Below are positions 1-9,707 of a stretch of DNA of 64,000 bases, one piece after another (within the stretch, counting starts at the first letter, position 1; every line of letters begins with the position of its first letter). Source of the stretch: Vreelandella glaciei (GTDB lineage: Bacteria > Pseudomonadota > Gammaproteobacteria > Pseudomonadales > Halomonadaceae); the NCBI RefSeq assembly GCF_013415125.1, contig NZ_JACCDE010000004.1, positions 62,001-126,000 on the forward strand. Reading direction: 5' to 3'. The notes under the pieces were generated by a model. It did not search any database. It had not been told where the DNA came from and saw only the letters and a program-made list of their open reading frames with translations. Both the position numbers and the translations under genes were made by a program.

Positions 1-2
1 GC

Positions 3-575
3 CGCGGGATCGCCCGTGTGCTGGCGATCTCACCGTTTTTTGTGATGCCCACCGTTAGTGCTCTGGTGTGGAAAAATATGATGATGCACCCTTCAAACGG
101 GGTGCTGTCATGGCTGTTTGAGTCCGTTGGGCTGCCTGCGTTGGACTGGTTTTCTGCGCTACCGCTGACCTCGATTGTAATCATCGTCGCGTGGCAGTGG
201 CTGCCCTTTGCACTGTTGATTCTTCTGACGGCGATGCAGTCGTTGGATGAAGATCAAGTCGAAGCCGCCCGCATGGATGGCGCAGGCCCTATCGCCATCT
301 TCTTCTTTATTACCCTGCCGCATTTAAGGCGCGCGATCAGTGTGGTGATCATGATTGAAATGATCTTCCTGCTGACTATTTTCGCGGAAATTTTTGTGAC
401 GACGTCGGGGGGGCCTGGTTTAGCAACAACGAACCTGGCCTATCTGATTTACATCCGTGCGCTACTCGATTTTGACGTGGGCACTGCGTCCGCCGGTGGG
501 GTGATAGCGATCATCCTAGCCAATATCGTGGCGATCTTCCTGGTCCGTATGGTGGCCAAAAACTTGGAAGACTAG
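3..575 (+). CDS. Polyol ABC transporter permease 1 (SmoF/MalF type), 5' end outside the window
   Basis: This is an inner-membrane permease of a binding-protein-dependent sugar-alcohol importer, of the MalF/SmoF family. The reading frame is open from base 3, so the start lies upstream of the window and only about 190 C-terminal residues are seen. Several hydrophobic segments are visible, and the cytoplasmic EAA loop that docks on the ATPase is clear (EAARMDGAG followed by ITLP about ten residues on). It is followed 29 bp later by a second permease and then the ATPase, the usual order of polyol ABC operons. The substrate-binding protein and any regulator would lie upstream and are not visible. 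The polyol assignment rests on the downstream dehydrogenases; the permease alone only says sugar type. Confidence 0.9.
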   Translation, partial: RGIARVLAISPFFVMPTVSALVWKNMMMHPSNGVLSWLFESVGLPALDWFSALPLTSIVIIVAWQWLPFALLILLTAMQSLDEDQVEAARMDGAGPIAIFFFITLPHLRRAISVVIMIEMIFLLTIFAEIFVTTSGGPGLATTNLAYLIYIRALLDFDVGTASAGGVIAIILANIVAIFLVRMVAKNLED

Positions 576-604
576 ACCGGCACTTGTGTCCTGGGAGCAC
601 TTCG

Positions 605-1471
605 ATGACAACTTTAGGTTCCAAAACAGCTGCACCACGCTCGGTAACGGGGTGGCGGTCAGCACAGGCCAAACGGGCCATTATCACGGTGCTGGGCTGG
701 TCGGTTGCCCTGGTCATCTTCTTTCCGATTTTCTGGATGATATTGACTGGGTTTAAAACGGAAACGGCGGCGATCGCTGACCCAACGCTGATTTTTTCGC
801 CCACTCTGGAAAGCTACCAAGCAGTCCACGAGCGTTCGGGCTATGCGCGGTTTGCGCTTAATAGCGTTGCGGTCGCCTTTGGCTCTACCTTCTTCGCGCT
901 GTTAATTGCCATTCCCTGCGCCTACGCCATGGCCTTTTTGCCGACTAAACGTACCAAGGGTACGCTGCTATGGATGCTTTCCACCAAAATGCTGCCCTCA
1001 GTGGGCGTACTGGTGCCGATTTATCTGATCTTTCGCGATGTTGGCCTATTGGATACCCGAACGGGGCTGATTATCGTCTACACATTAATGAACCTGCCGA
1101 TTGTGGTGTGGATGCTCTACACCTTCTTCAAGGATATGCCCAAAGATATTCTTGAAGCAGGGCGTATGGACGGCGCCTCCACGCTCCAGGAAGTGTTTTT
1201 TCTGCTGTTGCCACTCACGCTGCCGGGCATCGCCTCAACGGGCCTGCTCTCGGTCATTTTGAGTTGGAACGAGGCGTTCTGGAGTCTCAACCTGACGACC
1301 TCAAATGCAGCGCCGTTAACCGCTTATATTGCCTCATTCTCAAGCCCAGAGGGGCTGTTCTGGGCCAAGTTGTCCGCTGCTTCCACCATGGCGATTGCGC
1401 CGATTTTGATACTCGGTTGGATGACACAAAAACAGATGGTGCGTGGCCTGACCTTTGGTGCCGTCAAGTAA
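605..1471 (+). CDS. Polyol ABC transporter permease 2 (SmoG/MalG type)
   Basis: This 288-residue inner-membrane protein is the second permease of the importer and would pair with the preceding one. The ATG at 605 is chosen because GGGAG lies about ten bases upstream; a GTG at 584 would add seven residues without a better ribosome site. An N-terminal membrane segment follows a short basic leader, and further hydrophobic segments run to the C-terminus. The EAA loop (EAGRMDGAS, then LLPLTLPG) is characteristic of MalG-like subunits. It sits 12 bp before the ATPase gene. Family membership is clear; sorbitol, mannitol or arabitol as the substrate is inferred from the neighbouring catabolic genes. 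Confidence 0.92.
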   Translation: MTTLGSKTAAPRSVTGWRSAQAKRAIITVLGWSVALVIFFPIFWMILTGFKTETAAIADPTLIFSPTLESYQAVHERSGYARFALNSVAVAFGSTFFALLIAIPCAYAMAFLPTKRTKGTLLWMLSTKMLPSVGVLVPIYLIFRDVGLLDTRTGLIIVYTLMNLPIVVWMLYTFFKDMPKDILEAGRMDGASTLQEVFFLLLPLTLPGIASTGLLSVILSWNEAFWSLNLTTSNAAPLTAYIASFSSPEGLFWAKLSAASTMAIAPILILGWMTQKQMVRGLTFGAVK

Positions 1472-1483
1472 AGGATCTTCCTC

Positions 1484-2635
1484 ATGGCAACACTACAACT
1501 ACACAATATTACCAAGCGTTTCGGCGACACCGAGGTCATCAAGGGTATCGACCTTGAGGTGAATGACCGAGAATTTGTCGTTTTTGTTGGTCCTTCTGGC
1601 TGCGGTAAATCTACCCTTATGCGCATGATCGCCGGGCTGGAGAGCGCTACCGACGGCGATATTTTGATCGACGGTCAGCGTATTAATGACGTTGGCCCAG
1701 CGGACCGCGGCCTCGCCATGGTGTTTCAGAGCTACGCGCTTTATCCGCATATGACGGTGGAAGGCAACATGGGCTTCAGCATGCGCCTGGCGGGGGTTCC
1801 CAAAGAGGAGCGCCGCGCCAAGGTGCTGGAAGCAGCCAAGATTCTGCAGCTAGAGCCGCTGTTAGACCGCAAGCCCAAAGCGCTCTCCGGCGGTCAGCGT
1901 CAGCGGGTGGCGATAGGGCGTGCGATTGTACGTAACCCCAGCATCTTCTTGTTTGATGAGCCGCTCTCCAACCTGGATGCCGCGCTGCGTGTGCAGATGC
2001 GAATCGAGCTGGCGCGTCTGCACGATGAGCTGGATGCCACCATGATCTACGTCACCCACGACCAGATCGAAGCGATGACCATGGCGGATAAAATCGTCGT
2101 GCTCCACGACGGTGTGGTCGAGCAGGTGGGCTCGCCCATGGCGCTCTACCATCACCCCTGCAATCGCTTCGTGGCGGGGTTTATTGGCTCACCGAAAATG
2201 AACTTCCTGCCCGTAACGCTGACCGGCGTAACGCCTGGCGGGGTGGCTATTCGCTTGCCCGGTGGCGGTGAGCGCAGCGTGCCCGTTGACGGACAGCATC
2301 TGGCGTCCAACGCCGCCCTTGAGCTGGGTGTTCGTCCCGAACACTTGTTGCTCGATGAACAGGGACCGCTGAGTGGGCAGATCAAAGTGCTTGAGCGCCT
2401 CGGCGGCCAAACTTCGCTCTACGTTCAGATGGATGACGAGCTCATTACCATCATGGCCGATGGCGACGTGGCTTACCGGGTTAACGATACCGTGCGTTTC
2501 GGTTTCGCCCCTGAGCGTGCCCACCTGTTTGACGCAGGCGGTCTGGCGCTGACGAGCTTGCAGCAGCATCCGCTGGCAGGGCTGACGCGCCATGATAATC
2601 GCGCGCCGGGTTCGCCTGCCGAGGAGCCTGCATGA
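1484..2635 (+). CDS. smoK: Polyol ABC transporter ATP-binding protein (SmoK/MalK/UgpC family)
   Basis: This 383-residue cytoplasmic ATPase energises the importer. Walker A (GPSGCGKST, residues 36-44), the LSGGQ signature (134-138), Walker B (FLFDEP, 155-160) and the switch histidine (His192) are intact. The C-terminal 140 residues form the TOBE-type regulatory domain typical of MalK/UgpC ATPases. The length fits the family, though the tail after about residue 360 is slightly extended. The stop codon overlaps the start of the next gene in an ATGA junction, so the HAD phosphatase is probably translationally coupled. The gene symbol follows the sorbitol/mannitol operons of alphaproteobacteria and is tentative. 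Confidence 0.93.
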   Translation: MATLQLHNITKRFGDTEVIKGIDLEVNDREFVVFVGPSGCGKSTLMRMIAGLESATDGDILIDGQRINDVGPADRGLAMVFQSYALYPHMTVEGNMGFSMRLAGVPKEERRAKVLEAAKILQLEPLLDRKPKALSGGQRQRVAIGRAIVRNPSIFLFDEPLSNLDAALRVQMRIELARLHDELDATMIYVTHDQIEAMTMADKIVVLHDGVVEQVGSPMALYHHPCNRFVAGFIGSPKMNFLPVTLTGVTPGGVAIRLPGGGERSVPVDGQHLASNAALELGVRPEHLLLDEQGPLSGQIKVLERLGGQTSLYVQMDDELITIMADGDVAYRVNDTVRFGFAPERAHLFDAGGLALTSLQQHPLAGLTRHDNRAPGSPAEEPA

Positions 2636-3342
2636 GGACACTCATCTTTGACTGTGATGGTGTGCTGGTTGATAGCGAAGCCATCGCTGAAGGCACGCTG
2701 ATGGAGTACCTCTGCCGCTGGCTGCCCGATCTAAATATCGACCAAGAGCTTGGCCAAGCCTTGGGCATGACCACTGAGGATATCCTGCATCATCTCGAAG
2801 CGTTAAGTGCCCACACGCTGCCAACCGACGCCACAGAGCAGGTGGACACCGCCATTGAAGCGCGTCTGGCACGGGAGCTTAAAGCCATAGACGGTGCCGA
2901 TAAGGCGATTCGAGGCATCAGCTTGGAGAAGGCGGTGGTTTCCAACAGTCGGCGCAGTCGCGTATTGGCGTCACTGGCAAGTACGGGGTTGGCCAAAGCC
3001 TTAGGTGAGGTGCCTATTTTTACCGCAGATCAGGTGGCGCACCCAAAGCCGGACCCCGCGCTCTATCGCTTGGCAGCTTCCCACTTAGGCCAAGTGCCGC
3101 GGGACTGCCTGGTGGTGGAAGATAGCGTTGCCGGCGTGACTGCCGCCCATGCCGCAGGCATGTGCGTGATCGGTTTTGTCGGCGCCAGCCACTTGGATGC
3201 TGAACAGTCGGCGCGCCTTACCCAGGCCGGTGCCTGGCGCATTTTAGAGCACATGCACGGCTTGGCAGCGTTGGTGGACGAATGGCAGACCCATGGCGCC
3301 AGCTTGCCAAATGCTAACGGCGTGCCAACTCATCGGAGATAG
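2632..3342 (+). CDS. HAD-IA family hydrolase (beta-phosphoglucomutase/phosphatase-like)
   Basis: This is a 236-residue soluble enzyme of the haloacid dehalogenase superfamily. The nucleophile motif FDCDGVLVDSE is at the N-terminus, a motif II-like serine is at VVSNS, and the late acidic motif VVEDSVAGVTAAHAAG is present, giving the layout of sugar-phosphate phosphatases and beta-phosphoglucomutases with a helical cap. The start codon overlaps the stop of the ABC ATPase by four bases and the SDR dehydrogenase follows after 2 bp, so it belongs to the polyol operon. HAD proteins in such operons are thought to dephosphorylate sugar or polyol phosphates. The exact substrate cannot be read from the sequence. 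Confidence 0.88.
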   Translation: MRTLIFDCDGVLVDSEAIAEGTLMEYLCRWLPDLNIDQELGQALGMTTEDILHHLEALSAHTLPTDATEQVDTAIEARLARELKAIDGADKAIRGISLEKAVVSNSRRSRVLASLASTGLAKALGEVPIFTADQVAHPKPDPALYRLAASHLGQVPRDCLVVEDSVAGVTAAHAAGMCVIGFVGASHLDAEQSARLTQAGAWRILEHMHGLAALVDEWQTHGASLPNANGVPTHRR

Positions 3343-3344
3343 CT

Positions 3345-4130
3345 ATGAAACTGATCGATAAAACCGCAGTGATTACCGGTGGCGCTCGCGGCATCGGCTT
3401 GGCCATTGCCCAGCGTTACCTTTCAGAAGGCGCCAATATCGTGGTGGCCGATATTGACCGTGGCGCCATCGACGATGCCGTTGCGACACTGCAGCGGCTG
3501 GGGTTCGCCGAGAAAGTGATGGGGGTGGCACTAAATGTCTGCGATCAGACCTCGATCGACGCCATGATAGAAGCTGTGACGCAGCGCTTCGGCGGTATCG
3601 ATATTCTGGTCAATAACGCTGCGATCTTCGACATGGCGCCTGTGCTTGAGGTCACAGAGGAAAGCTTTGATAAGCAGTTTGCGGTCAATACCAAAGGCAT
3701 GTTTTTTACCCTGCAGGCGGTTGCCCGTTCGATGGTGGCCCGCGGCCAGGGAGGCAAAATCATCAATATGGCTTCCCAGGCAGGTCGCCGTGGTGAAGCC
3801 CTGGTAAGCGTTTACTGCGCCAGCAAAGCTGCTGTCATCAGCCTCACTCAATCCAGTGGGTTGGATCTCATCAAACACGGTATCAACGTTAATGGCATTG
3901 CCCCGGGCGTGGTGGATACGCCGATGTGGGAAGAGGTCGACGCAATGTTTGCCCGTTACGAGAACCGTCCGCTTGGCGAGAAGAAACGCCTGGTAGGCGA
4001 AGCGGTCCCCTTCGGGCGTATGGGCCTGCCGGAAGATCACACCGGCGCGGCGGTTTTTCTGGCCAGCCAGGACAGCGATTACGTGGTCGCCCAGACGCTG
4101 AATGTCGATGGCGGCAATTGGATGAGCTGA
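3345..4130 (+). CDS. smoS: SDR polyol dehydrogenase (sorbitol/L-iditol 2-dehydrogenase, SmoS-like)
   Basis: This is a 261-residue classical short-chain dehydrogenase. The cofactor motif TGGARGIG is at residues 11-18, NNAA at 90-93, the catalytic Ser at 144 and YxxxK at Tyr157/Lys161. An aspartate after the second strand (VVADID) suggests NAD(H) preference. Sequence and context match the sorbitol dehydrogenases that oxidise D-sorbitol to D-fructose and galactitol to tagatose. It is tightly packed between the HAD gene and the kinase gene. SDR membership is certain; the sorbitol specificity is from operon context and recalled similarity. Confidence 0.9.
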   Translation: MKLIDKTAVITGGARGIGLAIAQRYLSEGANIVVADIDRGAIDDAVATLQRLGFAEKVMGVALNVCDQTSIDAMIEAVTQRFGGIDILVNNAAIFDMAPVLEVTEESFDKQFAVNTKGMFFTLQAVARSMVARGQGGKIINMASQAGRRGEALVSVYCASKAAVISLTQSSGLDLIKHGINVNGIAPGVVDTPMWEEVDAMFARYENRPLGEKKRLVGEAVPFGRMGLPEDHTGAAVFLASQDSDYVVAQTLNVDGGNWMS

Positions 4131-4137
4131 GGTGGCC

Positions 4138-4758
4138 ATGACCCCCGATCTTGATGCCTTAGCACAACAGATTATTCGCGCCGCTGACGGTGCATCACGC
4201 TACTTGGTAGCGCTGGCAGGGCCGCCGGGTGCGGGGAAATCCTATCGCAGTGCCCAGCTCTGCGATGCCATTAATCAGCGCTTGCCGGGCCAAGCCGGTC
4301 TGGTGCCCATGGACGGCTACCACTTCGATAACGCCGTGCTGGGCGAGCAGCAGGTGCCGCTTAAAGGCGCGCCTCACACCTTCGATGTGGAGGGGCTGCG
4401 CTGCGACCTTGAACGCATTCGTCAGGCTATCCATCCGGTAGCGGTGCCGGTCTTTGATCGCCCGCTGGATCTCGCACGTGCGGGTGGGCGGCTGATCACT
4501 CTTGAGCAGCGCATCGTGATCGTCGAGGGCAACTACTTGCTGCTGAATCGCTCTCCCTGGCGCGAATTGCGCCCGCTATTTGATTGGACGTTATTTCTAG
4601 ACGTCGATGACGACGTACTGGTTGAGCGGCTGATCCAGCGCTGGCTTGAGATGGGCCAGGACCGCGCCGGGGCGCTGGAGCGGACCCACCACAAAGACAT
4701 GCTCAACGCGCAATTGGTAAAACGCTGCTGTTTAACGCCTGACCAGCGCTGGCGCTAG
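4138..4758 (+). CDS. P-loop nucleoside/sugar kinase family protein (FrcK/PRK-like)
   Basis: This 206-residue P-loop kinase resembles the uridine kinase/phosphoribulokinase-like proteins often found in fructose and polyol transport operons. Walker A is GPPGAGKS (residues 28-35). The segments MDGYHFDN, FDRPLDLARAG, IVIVEGNYLLL and the C-terminal ERTHHKDMLNAQLV are typical of this family. The ATG at 4138 is preferred over a GTG at 4132 because GAGG lies five bases before it, overlapping the stop of the SDR gene. With the SDR and mannitol dehydrogenase both yielding ketoses, it could phosphorylate fructose or a related ketose. That role is inferred. Confidence 0.82.
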   Translation: MTPDLDALAQQIIRAADGASRYLVALAGPPGAGKSYRSAQLCDAINQRLPGQAGLVPMDGYHFDNAVLGEQQVPLKGAPHTFDVEGLRCDLERIRQAIHPVAVPVFDRPLDLARAGGRLITLEQRIVIVEGNYLLLNRSPWRELRPLFDWTLFLDVDDDVLVERLIQRWLEMGQDRAGALERTHHKDMLNAQLVKRCCLTPDQRWR

Positions 4759-4829
4759 CGTTTTTATAACCGTTTTAGTCACTTTTATTATCCCCATCGC
4801 GCCAAGTAGGCCTTGGCTGGAGAGTTCCC

Positions 4830-6317
4830 ATGACCCAACTTAACAATCACAACCTGGGCAATCTAACCGCCGACGTTGCTGTGCCTCACTATGACCGCAA
4901 GACGCTCACACCCGGTATTGTGCATATCGGCGTAGGCGGCTTTCACCGTGCCCACCAGGCGATGTATCTGGATGCGTTGATGAACCAGGGTGAGGCGCTG
5001 GACTGGGGGATTGTTGGCGTGGGCGTGATGCCTGGCGACAAACGCATGCAGCAAGCGCTGGCAGCGCAGGATCATCTCTACACCCTGGTGGTCAAGCACC
5101 CTGATGGCCAGTACGAGCCCAGGGTCATTGGCAGTATGGTGAATTACCTATTTGCACCGGACGATACCGAGGCTGTGATTGAGCAGATGGCCGACCCGGC
5201 GATCCGTATCGTTTCGCTGACCGTGACCGAAGGCGGTTACAACTTTCATTCGGTGAGTGGCGAGTTCGACCTCGATAATCCTCAGGTACGTGCCGACCTG
5301 GCCAATCCCACCCAGCCGACCACCAGCTTTGGGCTCGTGGTGGAGGCGCTGGCCCGCCGCCGCGCGCGAGGCATTGCACCCTTTACCGTTATGTCCTGCG
5401 ATAATATTCAAGGCAACGGTGATGTCGCTAAACGCATGTTTAGCGCCTATGCCCAGGCGAGGGACGCCGAGTTAGGTGCTTGGCTGGAAGCCGAGGTGGC
5501 GTTCCCCAATGCCATGGTGGATCGCATTACCCCGGTGACATCACCTACCGATATTGATGAACTCAGTCAGCGCTTTGGCGTTGAGGACGCCTGGCCGGTG
5601 GTTTGCGAACCCTTTACGCAATGGGTGCTGGAAGACCACTTTCCCCTTGGCCGCCCGGCGTTTGAAAAGGTAGGCGTTCAAGTTGTCGAGGATGTCGAAC
5701 CCTACGAGCTGATGAAGCTGCGCCTACTCAACGCCAGCCATCAGGCGCTGACCTACTTTGGTTATTTAGCGGGATACCGCTACGCCCATGAGGTGTGCCA
5801 AGATCCGCTATTCGTTGATTTTCTCTTGGGTTATATGCGCGAAGAGGGCACACCGACCTTGGCGCCAGTGCCGGGGGTTGATCTTGAAGATTATCGCTTA
5901 ACGCTGATCGAGCGTTTTGCCAACCCGCAAATCAAAGATACCCTGGCACGGCTTTGCGCCGAGAGCTCTGACCGTATTCCCAAGTGGCTGGTGCCGGTGA
6001 TTCGCCAGCAGTTGGCCCAGGGTGGCGAGATAGAGCGCAGTGCCGCCGTGGTGGCCAGCTGGGCGCGCTACGCTGAGGGGGTGGACGAGCAGGGCGAGCC
6101 GATTGAGATTGTTGATCGTTTGAAGGCACCGCTGATGGCCATTGCCGCTGAGAACCGCCAACGGTCCACGGCCTTTATCGAAAACCGTGAACTGTTTGGT
6201 GACTTGATCGATAACGCCCGCTTTGTTGAAGCCTACTTAACTGCCCTCAAGTCACTGCACGAACATGGCGCACGCGCTACGCTAGAGGGTCTGGCGTCAT
6301 CCAAAGGAACAGTGTGA
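4830..6317 (+). CDS. mtlK: Mannitol 2-dehydrogenase / polyol dehydrogenase, long-chain MDR family
   Basis: This 495-residue enzyme belongs to the polyol-specific long-chain dehydrogenase/reductase family (mannitol 2-dehydrogenase, D-arabinitol 4-dehydrogenase, fructuronate reductase). The nucleotide-binding motif GVGGFHRAH is near residue 34. Lys296, Asn301 and His304 (in KLRLLNASH) reproduce the Lys-Asn-His spacing of the catalytic centre described for Pseudomonas mannitol dehydrogenase. It would oxidise D-mannitol to fructose and/or D-arabitol to D-xylulose with NAD+. The xylulokinase immediately downstream suggests arabitol is also a substrate. A 71-bp gap separates it from the kinase upstream. 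Confidence 0.93.
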   Translation: MTQLNNHNLGNLTADVAVPHYDRKTLTPGIVHIGVGGFHRAHQAMYLDALMNQGEALDWGIVGVGVMPGDKRMQQALAAQDHLYTLVVKHPDGQYEPRVIGSMVNYLFAPDDTEAVIEQMADPAIRIVSLTVTEGGYNFHSVSGEFDLDNPQVRADLANPTQPTTSFGLVVEALARRRARGIAPFTVMSCDNIQGNGDVAKRMFSAYAQARDAELGAWLEAEVAFPNAMVDRITPVTSPTDIDELSQRFGVEDAWPVVCEPFTQWVLEDHFPLGRPAFEKVGVQVVEDVEPYELMKLRLLNASHQALTYFGYLAGYRYAHEVCQDPLFVDFLLGYMREEGTPTLAPVPGVDLEDYRLTLIERFANPQIKDTLARLCAESSDRIPKWLVPVIRQQLAQGGEIERSAAVVASWARYAEGVDEQGEPIEIVDRLKAPLMAIAAENRQRSTAFIENRELFGDLIDNARFVEAYLTALKSLHEHGARATLEGLASSKGTV

Positions 6318-7804
6318 TGTATATCGGGGTAGATTGCGGTACCCAAAGTACCAAGGTAGTGGTGGTCGACGTTGAACGCGGCATGATTCTGTCGGAAGCA
6401 AGCCGCCCCCATCGCTTGGAAGAGGGCGAAAATGGCCGCCGTGAGCAGGCACCGGCCGAGTGGTTGGCGGCCCTGAAAGGCGCATTCTTTGCCGCCCTCG
6501 ACAAAGCCGGGGTCTCGGCGAGTGAGGTGCGTGGTATTGGCGTTTCCGGCCAGCAGCACGGTATGGTGGCGCTCGATGCGGATGGTGCGCCGGTCTACCC
6601 CGCCAAGCTGTGGTGCGACACCGAAACCAGCGCGCAGAATGCCCAATTGGTTGCCCGCCTGGGCGGTGAAGCGGGCTGCCTGGAAAAATTGGGTCTGGTG
6701 CTGCAAACCGGCTATACCGCCTCCAAGGTTGCTTGGCTGCGTGAGCATCACCCAGATGCATACCACCGCATCGAAAGCCTGCTGCTACCCCACGACTATC
6801 TCAATTTCTGGCTTACCGGCGAGCGGGTCACCGAAGCGGGCGATGCCTCGGGTACTGGCTACTTCGATACCCGCAAACGCTGCTGGCAGTTGCAGGTATT
6901 TGAGGAAATAGCCCCCGAGCTAGACCCGGCACGGGTGCTGCCCCGTTTGCTGGAAGCCCATGAGCCGGTTGGCGTGGTGCGCCAGGTAGTGGCACGTGAG
7001 CTGGGACTTGGTGATCAGGTCGTTGTCTCTTCCGGTGGGGGCGACAACATGCTGGGCGCCATTGGCACCGGCAATATTACCCCAGGGTTAATCACGCTGA
7101 GCTTGGGCACCTCCGGCACCGTTTGCGCCTATTCGGCTACGCCAGTCGAGTGCGATAACGCCATGGTGGCCAACTTCTGCTCCAGCACCGGTGGCTGGCT
7201 GCCGTTGATCTGCACCATGAATGTCACCTCGGCGACCACGCGGGTACGCGAGCTGTTCGGCCTGGACCTAGCCGCGTTTGGCGAAAAAGTGGCCAGTGCG
7301 CCTATCGGCGCCGAAGGCGTTACCGTGCTGCCTTTTTTCAATGGCGAGCGGGTGCCGATGTTGCCCAACGCCTCAGCTGACTTTCTTGGCCTGACTAGTT
7401 TGAATACCACCCAGGCTAATTTATGCCGCGCCGTGGTGGAAGGCGCCACTTTCGGGCTACGCTATGGGCTGGAATTGCTGGGTGATTTAACCGCCGGGGC
7501 TAGCCAGATTCGTCTGATCGGCGGCGGCGCTAATAGCCCCGTATGGCGCCAGATGGTGGCGGACATTACCGGTACCCAGGTGATTTGCCCCGAAATTACC
7601 GATGCGGCTGCCCTGGGCGCCGCGATACAGGCGGCCTGGTGCGACCAGCGTGCAGAAGGCGTAACGTTGGAATATCTGTGTGAAAAGTTAGTCCACCTGG
7701 ATGCCCAGTCACTTGCTGACCCCCATCCTGACCGTGTGGCCGCGTACCAACCGATTTATACACGTTATTGCGCAGCACTTGAACAACGCCATGGCGGCGC
7801 TTAA
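6317..7804 (+). CDS. xylB: Xylulokinase (FGGY family)
   Basis: This 495-residue FGGY carbohydrate kinase phosphorylates D-xylulose to xylulose 5-phosphate, which enters the pentose phosphate pathway. The N-terminal phosphate-binding motif [15 protein letters not shown], the substrate-side [13 protein letters not shown] and the second-domain [15 protein letters not shown] and LGAAIQAAW segments match XylB. The ATG at 6317 shares one base with the stop of the dehydrogenase gene (TGATG), pointing to translational coupling; a GTG at 6314 is the alternative. The pairing with an arabitol/mannitol-type dehydrogenase gives a D-arabitol to xylulose 5-phosphate route. Confidence 0.93.
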   Translation: MYIGVDCGTQSTKVVVVDVERGMILSEASRPHRLEEGENGRREQAPAEWLAALKGAFFAALDKAGVSASEVRGIGVSGQQHGMVALDADGAPVYPAKLWCDTETSAQNAQLVARLGGEAGCLEKLGLVLQTGYTASKVAWLREHHPDAYHRIESLLLPHDYLNFWLTGERVTEAGDASGTGYFDTRKRCWQLQVFEEIAPELDPARVLPRLLEAHEPVGVVRQVVARELGLGDQVVVSSGGGDNMLGAIGTGNITPGLITLSLGTSGTVCAYSATPVECDNAMVANFCSSTGGWLPLICTMNVTSATTRVRELFGLDLAAFGEKVASAPIGAEGVTVLPFFNGERVPMLPNASADFLGLTSLNTTQANLCRAVVEGATFGLRYGLELLGDLTAGASQIRLIGGGANSPVWRQMVADITGTQVICPEITDAAALGAAIQAAWCDQRAEGVTLEYLCEKLVHLDAQSLADPHPDRVAAYQPIYTRYCAALEQRHGGA

Positions 7805-7824
7805 AAGCATATCGAGGAGATTTT

Positions 7825-8778
7825 ATGACCAGCCAGCTGCAACAGTTAAAGCAACATTCGCTTGTCGTCGCCGACACCGGCGATCTTGAGGCCATTCGTC
7901 GCTATCAGCCACAAGATGCCACGACCAACCCATCACTGCTGCTCAAGGCATTTAGTTTGTCCGGTTATCAAGCGCTAATCGACGAAGAGCTAAGCACTGT
8001 AAAAGCCTCTGGCGGCAGCCGTGAAGAGCAAGTCAAACATGCCGTTGATCGCCTTGCCGTGGCCATGGGTAGTGAGATTTCGGCGGTTGTGCCGGGGCGA
8101 GTTTCCACCGAAGTGGCTGCTCGTTTGTCGTTTGATACCCAGGCCAGTATCGCCAAGGCCCATGAACTCATCGAGCTGTACGATGCCCGTGGCGTGTCAC
8201 GCGACCGTGTGCTGATCAAGCTGGCGTCTACCTGGGAAGGTATTCGTGCCGCTGAGGTGCTCGAACGCGAGGGTATTCAGTGCAATCTAACGCTGCTGTT
8301 CAGCGAAGCACAGGCCCAGGCATGTTTCGACGCTGGTGTTTTTCTAATCTCACCCTTCGTGGGCCGAGTGACCGATTGGTACAAAAAAGAGACCGGCAGT
8401 GAGTACACGCCAGAAAACGACCCGGGTGTTCAGTTTGTGCAGGGCGTGTGTGAGCGAGCCAACCAGGGTGGTTACGACACCGTGGTAATGGGCGCGAGCT
8501 TTCGCACCACCGGCCAAGTGCTCGCACTGGCAGGTTGCCCACGGCTGACCATTTCGCCGGCGTTACTGGAAGAGCTAGAGGCGACAGAAGGTAGCGTTAC
8601 TGCGCAAATCCGTGCCGGGGAAGGTGCGGGTAAACCCACTGCGCCGCTTAACGAAGCCGCTTTCCGCTGGGGGCATAACCAGGATGCCATGGCCAATGAC
8701 AAGCTGGCTGAAGGTATCCGCCGCTTCCACGACGACCAGCTGGAGCTTGAATCGTTGATTGATAAACGGCTAGGCTGA
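7825..8778 (+). CDS. tal: Transaldolase
   Basis: This 317-residue enzyme is a class I aldolase of the non-oxidative pentose phosphate pathway. The Schiff-base lysine is Lys132 in the motif [12 protein letters not shown], at the same position as in E. coli TalB, and the N-terminal [12 protein letters not shown] motif is present. AGGAG lies a few bases ahead of the ATG, and the gene begins 20 bp after xylB, so it completes the polyol operon by processing the pentose phosphates made by the upstream enzymes. Function is essentially certain. Confidence 0.97.
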   Translation: MTSQLQQLKQHSLVVADTGDLEAIRRYQPQDATTNPSLLLKAFSLSGYQALIDEELSTVKASGGSREEQVKHAVDRLAVAMGSEISAVVPGRVSTEVAARLSFDTQASIAKAHELIELYDARGVSRDRVLIKLASTWEGIRAAEVLEREGIQCNLTLLFSEAQAQACFDAGVFLISPFVGRVTDWYKKETGSEYTPENDPGVQFVQGVCERANQGGYDTVVMGASFRTTGQVLALAGCPRLTISPALLEELEATEGSVTAQIRAGEGAGKPTAPLNEAAFRWGHNQDAMANDKLAEGIRRFHDDQLELESLIDKRLG

Positions 8779-8866
8779 AAAATACGTTAGCCCATGGTTT
8801 AAGTGCGTCGGGGTTAGGGTGTGCCCTGACGTCGGCGACGTTATATTCAGATATGGGGAGCGTGTC

Positions 8867-9706
8867 ATGGATGCCACTCTGCGGCAGTTACTGGAGTCTA
8901 TTAAGCTGACCCCGAGCGGTGATTTGCAGCCGCTAAGTGGGGGCGATATCGCTGCTGTTTATCGCCTGGAGACGCGGCAGGGGCAGGTGGTGATCAAGCA
9001 TGACGACGCTGCTCGGTTGCGTGGTGAAGCAGAAGGCTTGCGTACCCTGCGCAATGCCTGTGCGAAGCTAGTGGTGCCGGAAGTGTTCGGACTGGCAGAC
9101 GGCTGGCTGGTCATTGAGTCGTTAGACACGGTGCCCAGGCCGCAGAACGCAACTGCGCTTGGCGAAGGGCTGCGCAGCTTGCACGAAGTGATTGGCGATG
9201 CCCACGGCTGGCATCAGGATAATGCCTGTGGGCTCACTCCCCAGCCTAATGCGCCGCTTAGTGATGGGCGGGCTTTCCAGCGTGAACGCCGCCTGCTCCC
9301 CCTTAGCGAGGCGTGCTACCAGCAAGGGCTGCTGGATAGCCAGCTGCGCGAGCGCATCGAGCGCTTGGCCGAAGATCTAGAGCGCTGGCTGCCCGATGCA
9401 CCACCCAGCCTGCTGCATGGTGATTGTTGGTCGGGGAATGTACTCACCACCCCGCAGGGGCCCGCTCTGATAGACCCCGCGATATATTGCCACTACCCGG
9501 AAGTGGATTTAGCGATGCTGACCTTGTTTGGCTCGCCCGGCGAGGCCTTTTTTGACGCCTACTGGAACGGCGACGCCCCGACCGACTGGCCGAGGCGTGA
9601 AGCGCTGTTTCAGCTTTACCCGCTGTTGAATCACCTGCTGCTGTTCGGTGCCGGTTACTGCTCGGCGGTTGAGCGCAGCGTGGCGAGGGTCGAGTCCTTC
9701 GCTTGA
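8867..9706 (+). CDS. Fructosamine/ketosamine-3-kinase family protein
   Basis: This is a 279-residue kinase of the fructosamine-3-kinase family, which has the aminoglycoside phosphotransferase fold. The catalytic-loop motif SLLHGDCWSGNVL, the following metal-binding LIDPAIYCHYPEVDLAM, and the N-terminal GGDIAAVYRLET and VVIKHDD segments support this. The ATG at 8867 is selected because GGGGAG lies about eight bases before it; an earlier GTG at 8819 lacks a ribosome site. Members phosphorylate protein-bound ketosamines and so initiate deglycation. It lies 88 bp after transaldolase and may be co-transcribed. Its presence beside ketose metabolism is plausible but the substrate is not proven. Confidence 0.85.
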   Translation: MDATLRQLLESIKLTPSGDLQPLSGGDIAAVYRLETRQGQVVIKHDDAARLRGEAEGLRTLRNACAKLVVPEVFGLADGWLVIESLDTVPRPQNATALGEGLRSLHEVIGDAHGWHQDNACGLTPQPNAPLSDGRAFQRERRLLPLSEACYQQGLLDSQLRERIERLAEDLERWLPDAPPSLLHGDCWSGNVLTTPQGPALIDPAIYCHYPEVDLAMLTLFGSPGEAFFDAYWNGDAPTDWPRREALFQLYPLLNHLLLFGAGYCSAVERSVARVESFA

Positions 9707-9707
9707 G

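Noticed and set aside
3531..4139. About 200-codon minus-strand open frame opposite the SDR dehydrogenase
   Set aside because: The plus-strand SDR gene has full motifs and operon context; the antisense frame has no homology that I recognise.
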